Below are positions 1-4,424 of a DNA stretch of 6,329 bases, piece after piece. How positions within the stretch are numbered: the stretch's first letter is position 1; each line of letters starts with the position of its first letter. The position numbers and the translations under genes were made by a program. Location of the stretch: NCBI GenBank assembly GCA_024697885.1, contig JAILSA010000180.1:1-6329 (forward strand), read 5' to 3'. The stretch is from Eubacterium sp. GTDB lineage: Bacteria; Bacillota; Clostridia; Lachnospirales; Lachnospiraceae. The notes below the pieces were generated by a model, which saw only the letters and a program-made list of their open reading frames with translations, was not told the DNA's origin and ran no database searches.

Positions 1-584
1 GTCAAAAGTCCCTTTCCGCCAGAATCCACTACGCCGGCCTCTTTGAGAACTGGAAGGAGTTCCGGTGTCTCATCGAGAACCTCGTTCATGTGCTTGAGAA
101 TAATATCCATAAAATCTGCAATATTTTCTGTGTCGTCGCAGATTTCTAAAGCCTTTTCCGCGCCACCTCTGGCCACAGTCAGGATTGTTCCTTCCTTTGG
201 CTTCATAACCGCCTTGTAGGCTGTATCCACCGCCTGGTTAAAGGCCTTAGTCAGAATGTGGACATCCACCTCTTCCTGACCCTTGATTCCCCGGGTAAAG
301 CCTCGCAAAAGCTGGGACAAAATAACTCCTGAGTTACCTCTTGCTCCGCGAAGAGATCCTCCCGAAATAGCCTTACAGAGCTGGTCTACATCAGCCTCCT
401 GGTCTAGTGCCGCTACTTCCCTCGCCGCTGACATGATCGTCATGGTCATATTGGTTCCCGTATCTCCATCCGGTACAGGAAAGACATTCAAATCATTTAT
501 CATTTCCTTCCTGGCATCTAGAGCATTCGCTCCCGCCAAAAAGCATTTACGAATATCAGCAGTTTTTAAAGTTTTGATTATCAC
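1..584 (-). CDS. fakA: DAK/DhaL-domain fatty acid kinase FakA (YloV-like), N-terminal part, cut by window edge
   Basis: The frame is open from a GTG at 584 to the left edge, giving 194 N-terminal residues. Full-length family members are about 550 residues, so the rest lies outside. Visible DhaL (DAK2) kinase motifs are FPVPDGDTGTNM at residues 35-46 (Asp39 and Asp41 are of the type that binds Mg-ATP), SLRGARGNSGVILSQ at 77-91, PKEGTIL at 129-135 and AGVVDSGGKGL at 183-193. By family knowledge this soluble subunit phosphorylates fatty acids held by FakB proteins, so exogenous fatty acids can enter phospholipid synthesis. The GTG start is chosen because GGAGG (593-597) sits 8 bases upstream and the DhaL domain follows directly. 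It lies 36 bases after the Asp23-family gene and is probably co-transcribed with it. The family call is firm; the FakA role is inferred from homology and context, since some DAK2-domain proteins have other substrates. Confidence 0.93.
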   Translation of the reverse strand, partial: MIIKTLKTADIRKCFLAGANALDARKEMINDLNVFPVPDGDTGTNMTMTIMSAAREVAALDQEADVDQLCKAISGGSLRGARGNSGVILSQLLRGFTRGIKGQEEVDVHILTKAFNQAVDTAYKAVMKPKEGTILTVARGGAEKALEICDDTENIADFMDIILKHMNEVLDETPELLPVLKEAGVVDSGGKGLL

Positions 585-620
585 TTTTTATTCCTCCAAA
601 TAGTACAGTTTAGACAAGCC

Positions 621-977
621 TTAGTTAATAACCCTAACGCCCTCAACACAAACTAAAATCTTGCCAACTTCCATGCCGGTGAACTCCTCTACCTTGTACT
701 TTACATTTTCCACAAGGTTCTCTGCCACAGCAAGGATGCTGACCTCATAGGCAACTATAATATGTAATTCAATCATGAGCTTTCCATCCACTAGAGACAC
801 TTCCACTCCATGACGTAAATTATCCTTTTTCAAAATCTTGGCAAAGCCGTCCTTCATGCTGACGGATGCCATTCCCACAACGCCAAAGCACTCCACAGCC
901 GCAGAGCCTGCGTACTTGGCCAAGACGTCCTCATCTACAGAAATCTGTCCCATGCTGGTGTCCATTCGTCCCTTCAT
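621..977 (-). CDS. Asp23/Gls24 (YloU) family protein
   Basis: This 118-residue protein carries the Asp23/Gls24 pattern. An N-terminal ISVDEDVLAKYAG segment (about 12-24) leads into a small-residue and GVVGMASV stretch (about 32-40), and alternating beta and helical segments end in a V-GV-V strand at the C terminus. There is no signal peptide or membrane helix, so it should be cytoplasmic. Family members are often called alkaline-shock or envelope-stress proteins, but the molecular role of YloU types is not settled. The ATG at 977 is supported by GGAGG six bases upstream. It follows its own promoter (1026-1054) and the rpmB terminator and precedes the fakA-like gene by 36 bases. This yloU-yloV order is conserved in Firmicutes, which suggests a link to fatty acid or envelope metabolism. 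That link is an inference from context. Confidence 0.92.
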   Translation of the reverse strand: MKGRMDTSMGQISVDEDVLAKYAGSAAVECFGVVGMASVSMKDGFAKILKKDNLRHGVEVSLVDGKLMIELHIIVAYEVSILAVAENLVENVKYKVEEFTGMEVGKILVCVEGVRVIN

Positions 978-1025
978 ATTAACCCTCCGTTCTCTTATAC
1001 AGATTTTTCTAACATACTTAATCTT

Positions 1026-1054
1026 ATTTTACACCAAAAAAGCCTTTTATACAA
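1026..1054 (-). promoter_or_regulatory. Sigma-A-like promoter for the Asp23-family / fakA operon
   Basis: On the minus strand a TTGTAT box (1054-1049) and a TAAAAT box (1031-1026) are separated by exactly 17 bases. The site lies just downstream of the rpmB terminator and would start transcription near 1019, giving a leader of about 40 bases. Both boxes differ from consensus (TTGACA/TATAAT), so strength is uncertain, but spacing and position fit well. Confidence 0.62.
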
Positions 1055-1060
1055 TAAATC

Positions 1061-1101
1061 AAAAAGAAAAAACCAGCCAGGCCATAAACACCCAACTGGT
1101 T
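1061..1101 (-). terminator. Intrinsic terminator after rpmB
   Basis: On the minus strand the arms 1101-1090 (AACCAGTTGGGT) and 1082-1071 (GCCTGGCTGGTT) form a 12-pair stem, four of the pairs G-U, with a 7-base loop. The hairpin is followed immediately by a U-rich tail (UUUU C UUUUU, 1070-1061). It begins about 21 bases after the rpmB stop codon. This separates rpmB from the promoter of the next operon. Confidence 0.82.
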
Positions 1102-1122
1102 CCTATTATTCTCGTCTCTTGT

Positions 1123-1308
1123 CTATGCTCTTTCAACCTTTTCAGAACGAAGGCATGAAGTACAAACATACATCTTCTTTGTACCACCGTTTACCTTAAC
1201 TCTTACAGATTTCAAATTAGATTTCCAAATCTTATTGCTTCTTCTATGAGAGTGGCTGACAGCGTTACCGAAATGTACGCCTTTTCCACATACTGCACAT
1301 TTTGCCAT
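1123..1308 (-). CDS. rpmB: 50S ribosomal protein L28 (bL28), zinc-binding type
   Basis: The product is 61 residues, normal for bL28. It begins MAKCAVCGKGVHFGNAVSHSHRRSNK and ends VCTSCLRSEKVERA, both hallmark L28 segments. Two CxxC pairs (Cys4/Cys7 and the VCTSC pair near residues 49-52) make it the four-cysteine, zinc-ribbon form. It is a component of the large ribosomal subunit. The ATG at 1308 is preferred over upstream in-frame codons (as far as 1317) because AAGGAGG (1317-1323) sits 8 bases before it and because L28 proteins begin MAK/MSK. It has its own promoter at 1407-1435, a structured leader of about 92 bases, and a terminator about 21 bases after the stop. It is therefore probably a single-gene transcript. 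In Bacillus subtilis rpmB is divergent from yloU-yloV; here all three face the same way. Confidence 0.98.
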   Translation of the reverse strand: MAKCAVCGKGVHFGNAVSHSHRRSNKIWKSNLKSVRVKVNGGTKKMYVCTSCLRSEKVERA

Positions 1309-1400
1309 GAAAAGCACCTCCTTCTGTCTGGAATTGAAGTATTCCTGTATTCCAATTTCTAAAATTCGCTTAGAAAAGTATTATCTCTACACGCGACAAC
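1309..1400 (-). promoter_or_regulatory. Structured 5' leader of rpmB
   Basis: From the predicted transcription start (about 1400) to the rpmB start codon there are about 92 untranslated bases. A hairpin at 1376-1356 has an 8-pair stem (TTTCTAAG with TTTAGAAA, one G-U) and the 5-base loop CGAAT. Closer to the gene, a GGAATAC direct repeat (1353-1347 and 1345-1339) can pair either copy of GGAAT with a single ATTCC at 1334-1330, which ends 6 bases before the AAGGAGG ribosome binding site. This could be an autoregulatory ribosomal-protein leader, but I do not recognise it as a known class; the structure is seen, the function is inferred. Confidence 0.4.
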
Positions 1401-1406
1401 ACGACT

Positions 1407-1435
1407 ATTCTAACAAAAAGATATATAGAATGCAA
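1407..1435 (-). promoter_or_regulatory. Sigma-A-like promoter for rpmB
   Basis: On the minus strand TTGCAT (1435-1430) and TAGAAT (1412-1407) are separated by exactly 17 bases of A/T-rich sequence. The site lies in the gap between gerW and rpmB and predicts a start near 1400. Four of six -35 bases and five of six -10 bases match consensus. It is the best sigma-A promoter in the window. Confidence 0.78.
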
Positions 1436-1466
1436 GACTTTTTTTGATTTTTTTGAGGAAAATTTA

Positions 1467-1874
1467 TCACTCCTGGTCAAAATCCTCGGCAATATCTACT
1501 TCCGCATCATTTTGGGCCTTCTTTCCCTTCTTGGAGAACTTATCCACAAAATCTGGTACCATGTCCAAAATCTTGGTCATGCCGTCCTGGTTCTTGACAT
1601 TCACAAGCTTAGAGGAACCGTCCTTGATTACCAAAACTGCGCTTGGCTGGATTTTTCCACCCATTCCGCCACCGCCATTGTTTTTGTTTCCATTTTCCTT
1701 GCTTCCCTGGGTAAAAGCTCCCGCTGCTACTCCAAAGCTTACATCCACAAGTGGAAGTACAATGGTTCCATCGTCAAATTTAATGGCATCCCCTACTACC
1801 GTCTTGGTGGTAATAAATGCATCCATCCCCTTAAACAGGGATTCTACTGTGTTATTGAAATTGTTTTCAGCCAT
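1467..1874 (-). CDS. gerW: Spore protein GerW (YtfJ family)
   Basis: This 135-residue protein matches the GerW/YtfJ layout. A helical N terminus with ENNFNNTVESLFKGMDAF (residues 3-20) leads into TKTVVGDAIKFDDGTIVLPLVDVSFGVAAG (23-52), then a glycine-rich linker NNGGGGMGG (65-73) and PSAVLVI (77-83), and finally an acidic tail. There is no signal peptide or membrane segment. In Bacillus subtilis GerW is a forespore-made protein needed for germination triggered by L-alanine; its biochemical activity is not known to me. The ATG at 1874 follows GGAGG with a 6-base gap, 12 bases after the DUF2953 gene, a pairing also found in B. subtilis (ytfI-ytfJ). It is probably the last gene of the operon. 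No hairpin-plus-U-tract terminator is visible after its TGA stop, so transcripts may continue into the rpmB promoter region. Confidence 0.93.
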   Translation of the reverse strand: MAENNFNNTVESLFKGMDAFITTKTVVGDAIKFDDGTIVLPLVDVSFGVAAGAFTQGSKENGNKNNGGGGMGGKIQPSAVLVIKDGSSKLVNVKNQDGMTKILDMVPDFVDKFSKKGKKAQNDAEVDIAEDFDQE

Positions 1875-1886
1875 AATAAGCCTCCT

Positions 1887-2660
1887 TTATACTTTCTTTT
1901 TTTTCATAAATTTCCTATATGCCCTTTGAATGGATTCGTCCCTGTAGAGCCGCAAGACCACAAGAACAAGGTAAATCAACTGCAGACCTCCTGCCACCTT
2001 GCCGTAACCTGTCAGCTGACGACGTTCAAAGTCGGGATAGAGATTAACCTTGGGTCCGTAGACCGGCGGAACAATGGAAAAAGCTCCAAACAAATATCCT
2101 GTGCTACAGGGATCTCCCGTCCCTATGATAAAATGGCAGGCCAGTTTCCTGGGCAGGAGCTTGACAATAAGTCTTTTGATCTCCTGCAAAATAAGGCCGA
2201 TGGCCCGCTTATCATTATCATCTTGAATTATATTCATTATATCTGATAGGCTCTTCAATGAAAAGCCTTTTTTAGCCTTCTTTTTTTTCTTGGTCCCCTG
2301 GTCCCCATCCTTATCCTCTGACTTTTTTTCAAGGGATTTTTTTCCAGAAGACTTTTTTTCCTGGGGCTTCTCTTCCCCGGCCTCCTCTTCTTTTTTCTTT
2401 TCCTTATTCTTGGCTTTTAGGCGAATAAAGCCGATTCTTATGAAAAAATCCTCCTCATTCATCCTTTTTTCAAAGGCAAAAAAACGCAGGAGCCAACTGA
2501 CTCTGACAGCGTAGGTCTTTGGGCCTTCCTCAGGGGCCTTTAATTCCGCCTGGTAGCGGATTGGCACGAATAAAAGGCAGGCCAGGATGACCAAGAGCAG
2601 GCCTAGGATGCACAGAATTACAATTCCTGTGATTTTTAAAATGGTCAAAACCACTGACAA
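1887..2660 (-). CDS. DUF2953 family membrane protein (YtfI-like) with Lys/Glu-rich insert
   Basis: The product has 257 residues. A long hydrophobic N-terminal segment (about 4-34) ends in LLFVPIRYQAEL, typical of DUF2953 proteins. It is followed by a short beta-rich part (about 48-80) and a very Lys/Glu-rich low-complexity insert (about 82-132). The family core contains FIIGTGDPCSTGYLFGAFS (177-195), VNLYPDF (205-211) and a second hydrophobic stretch GLQLIYLVLVVLRLY (225-239). It should be anchored in the membrane; function is unknown, though its pairing with gerW suggests a role in sporulating cells. The TTG start is chosen because AGGTGA (2670-2665) leaves 7 bases between GG and TTG; a GTG at 2654 is the alternative. 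That ribosome site overlaps the stop of the preceding gene, 8 bases away. The insert is encoded by A7 and A8 tracts that could cause slippage. Confidence 0.85.
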   Translation of the reverse strand: MSVVLTILKITGIVILCILGLLLVILACLLFVPIRYQAELKAPEEGPKTYAVRVSWLLRFFAFEKRMNEEDFFIRIGFIRLKAKNKEKKKEEEAGEEKPQEKKSSGKKSLEKKSEDKDGDQGTKKKKKAKKGFSLKSLSDIMNIIQDDNDKRAIGLILQEIKRLIVKLLPRKLACHFIIGTGDPCSTGYLFGAFSIVPPVYGPKVNLYPDFERRQLTGYGKVAGGLQLIYLVLVVLRLYRDESIQRAYRKFMKKKKV

Positions 2661-2664
2661 GCTA

Positions 2665-2670
2665 TCACCT
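2665..2670 (-). promoter_or_regulatory. Ribosome binding site deciding the TTG start of the DUF2953 gene
   Basis: AGGTGA on the minus strand overlaps the TAG stop of the upstream 116-codon gene (2671-2669). It places the TTG at 2660 at a standard distance, 7 bases after GG. Stop and ribosome site overlap, so translational coupling is plausible. Confidence 0.55.
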
Positions 2671-3019
2671 ACCTCTTTTTCTTCTTTCCTTCCTTGCGTC
2701 CATGAAAATTCTTTCTTTCAAACATGGCCCTGGGGTCAAATTCCTCCCGTACACTGGCCTCTTCAAAAATATCCCGGAGGATTTTAATGGCATTTTTCTT
2801 GCTGGATGCCAGGCCAAAAATGTAAAGTTCTCTCTGGCGATTGTGGCGAAAAAACATTTCCCTGGTCTCTATGATTTCAAAGAGATTGTCCGGGTTGCCG
2901 GCCAGGGTAAGGGCAAAGTAATTCTTCCACAGTTTTTTGGCCTCCACCCTTCTCATGGCCCTTTTTGGGTGCTTGGAGACCTTTTTGTCCATATACAATT
3001 TTTCGTACCATCGAATCAT
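2669..3019 (-). CDS. Uncharacterised small basic protein
   Basis: I do not recognise this 116-residue protein. It is strongly basic, with Lys/Arg clusters at both ends: DKKVSKHPKRAMRRVEAKK near residues 11-29, and the C-terminal tail FHGRKEGKKKKR. The middle (about 30-90) alternates hydrophobic and charged residues in a mixed helix/strand pattern (NYFALTLAGNPDNLFEIIETREMFF, then ELYIFGLASSKKNAIKILRDIFEEA). There is no signal peptide, membrane helix or cysteine motif, so it is probably cytoplasmic and could bind nucleic acid or an acidic partner. The ATG at 3019 follows AGGAG with a 7-base gap, 28 bases after the stop of the large helical protein. The 8-base gap to the DUF2953 gene indicates co-transcription. 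It is accepted as real because of its ribosome site and tight fit between its neighbours; its function is unknown. Confidence 0.8.
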   Translation of the reverse strand: MIRWYEKLYMDKKVSKHPKRAMRRVEAKKLWKNYFALTLAGNPDNLFEIIETREMFFRHNRQRELYIFGLASSKKNAIKILRDIFEEASVREEFDPRAMFERKNFHGRKEGKKKKR

Positions 3020-3047
3020 GCAGAGTCTCCTATTTCTAATGTAATTG

Positions 3048-4400
3048 CTATTCCATCATTCCCTCAATCAAGTCTACCACAACCATTTTCTCCGCCTGGT
3101 CCTGGCAGTCCATTAAGTTGGTCTCAATGTATTCCATCACCTGGTCTGCCCCCTGAAAAATCATAGGCAATTTTTCCAAAACCTGGCCCATAATAGCCCG
3201 GCGGACCGGCTTTTTCACTTCCTTAAACTTGCGGTCCAAGTCCTCAATCAAGAGGTCGCAGGCCTTGTTTACATCCTTATTCTTAAGCTCTGTCTCATCC
3301 TCCACCCTCTCTAAGTCAATAAAGAGGCTGTCGGATAGGAGCTTGGTCAAAAGCTCCAGATCCCTAAAGTCTTCCACCAAATCCAAATCCTCAATTTCCT
3401 TCTCGTAGGACTGACTGATCTCTGGAAAAACAGACTCTAAGTAGGTAGTTTTTTCCACCCAGGACTCAATCTTTCCCTCAAGGGGCCTGAGAAATTCCTC
3501 CTGGTACTGGCCCTGAGCCAGGGATTTCCAAATGGCGGCGCAGGACTTAGTCAACTCATCCTGCCCCAGGCCATGCCTTCTCAAAAGGCACTGGGCATAA
3601 ATGCCATTGACCAGCTTTTGCATGGAATAATAGTAGTCCGTAATGGCATAAATCCAAAGGCTGGCCCGGTCAAGGCAGGCTCTTAGTTCCTGGAATTTTG
3701 CCAGGGAGACATCCTTGTAGTTGGCTTCCTCTAACTTGTTGAAATCCTTGAAAAATTCAGGATATTCCTCTCCCCCTGCCGCCGGCTCATAAATCATGGC
3801 CGAGGTTCTCAAAATGTAGAGAAAATCATCTAGGGCAGTCTTTTTGGCTCCCTTGTAGAGGGTCAAGGCCTCTCTTAGGCGGTCGTAAAATTTTGCCTTT
3901 GTCATGCGGACAGGAACCTGCCCCATGACCATGCGAATTTTCTCCTGGATCAGTGCCTGGTCCTTATCCGAAAAGAGGAAAAACTTCAGGCGCTGCATAA
4001 AATTCTTCTGGTCAAAACACTCAAGGCGCTTGTCCATCTCCGCCGGGTCTAGATATTTTAACTCCATGCGGTTTAGGACATATTCATAGCAAATCAGGCG
4101 GTCTGTATAGGCGGTAAAAAAGTCCATTTTTTCTGTGATTTTCTGACGGAGTTTTACCATCTGAGCCAGAATTTTCTCTGTGTCCGCCTCCTCCTTTGCC
4201 AGGTCCTTAAGAGCAAAAAGAAGCTTGTCTAGGGACTTATCTCCCTTTCCCTCTTCCACTTCTTCCACCAAAGTGTAGGCAGAAAAGGTCAAATCCAGAG
4301 CCCCGTAGGCCCCATAGGCCTCTAGAACCAGATTTTTATAGGCTTCTAGTCCCTCGGCTACATTTTTTCCTCGAATCAAATCCCTTACTACTTGTCTCAT
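3048..4400 (-). CDS. Uncharacterised ~450-residue helical protein
   Basis: I do not recognise this protein. It is highly charged and apparently almost all alpha-helical: long Leu/Glu/Lys-rich stretches, few Gly or Pro, no signal peptide, no membrane helix and no cysteine-pair motif. A Tyr-rich stretch (ASLWIYAITDYYYSMQKLVNGIY, about residue 250 onward) is the most hydrophobic part. The C-terminal third is very acidic (SYEKEIEDLDLVEDFRDLELL). Such composition suits a cytoplasmic helical-repeat or scaffold protein, but this is inference. I choose ATG 4400 (450 residues) over ATG 4421 (457 residues) because GGAG (4412-4409) lies 8 bases before the former while no ribosome site precedes the latter. 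This start leaves 24 bases after the glycosyltransferase stop. The smaller basic protein follows 28 bases later, and the two may work together. Confidence 0.85.
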   Translation of the reverse strand: MRQVVRDLIRGKNVAEGLEAYKNLVLEAYGAYGALDLTFSAYTLVEEVEEGKGDKSLDKLLFALKDLAKEEADTEKILAQMVKLRQKITEKMDFFTAYTDRLICYEYVLNRMELKYLDPAEMDKRLECFDQKNFMQRLKFFLFSDKDQALIQEKIRMVMGQVPVRMTKAKFYDRLREALTLYKGAKKTALDDFLYILRTSAMIYEPAAGGEEYPEFFKDFNKLEEANYKDVSLAKFQELRACLDRASLWIYAITDYYYSMQKLVNGIYAQCLLRRHGLGQDELTKSCAAIWKSLAQGQYQEEFLRPLEGKIESWVEKTTYLESVFPEISQSYEKEIEDLDLVEDFRDLELLTKLLSDSLFIDLERVEDETELKNKDVNKACDLLIEDLDRKFKEVKKPVRRAIMGQVLEKLPMIFQGADQVMEYIETNLMDCQDQAEKMVVVDLIEGMME

Positions 4401-4408
4401 TTTCTCTT

Positions 4409-4412
4409 CTCC
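4409..4412 (-). promoter_or_regulatory. Ribosome binding site deciding the start of the helical protein gene
   Basis: GGAG on the minus strand is followed by AAGAGAAA and then ATG at 4400. The in-frame ATG at 4421 has only A/T-rich sequence before it (TTTACTAATAT), so the downstream start is favoured. Confidence 0.6.
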
Positions 4413-4424
4413 AAATTTCATATA

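Noticed and set aside
283..603. 106-codon open frame on the plus strand
   Set aside because: It is antisense to the DhaL kinase domain, which carries unambiguous motifs on the minus strand.
838..1158. 106-codon open frame on the plus strand
   Set aside because: It runs across the Asp23-family start, its promoter and the rpmB terminator, so it is not a plausible gene.
1444..1929. 161-codon open frame on the plus strand
   Set aside because: It is antisense to gerW; its Ser/Pro/Phe-rich translation is typical of a shadow frame.
1875..1960. Possible forespore sigma-factor promoter ahead of gerW
   Set aside because: A GCATA box is present near the end of the DUF2953 gene, but no matching -10 element at the right distance was found.
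1512..2246. 244-codon open frame on the plus strand
   Set aside because: It lies antisense across gerW and the DUF2953 gene, both of which have clear family signatures and ribosome sites. Its translation has no recognisable domain.
2702..3166. 154-codon open frame on the plus strand
   Set aside because: It is antisense to the 116-residue gene and the end of the helical protein gene, with no family signal; both minus-strand genes fit the operon better.
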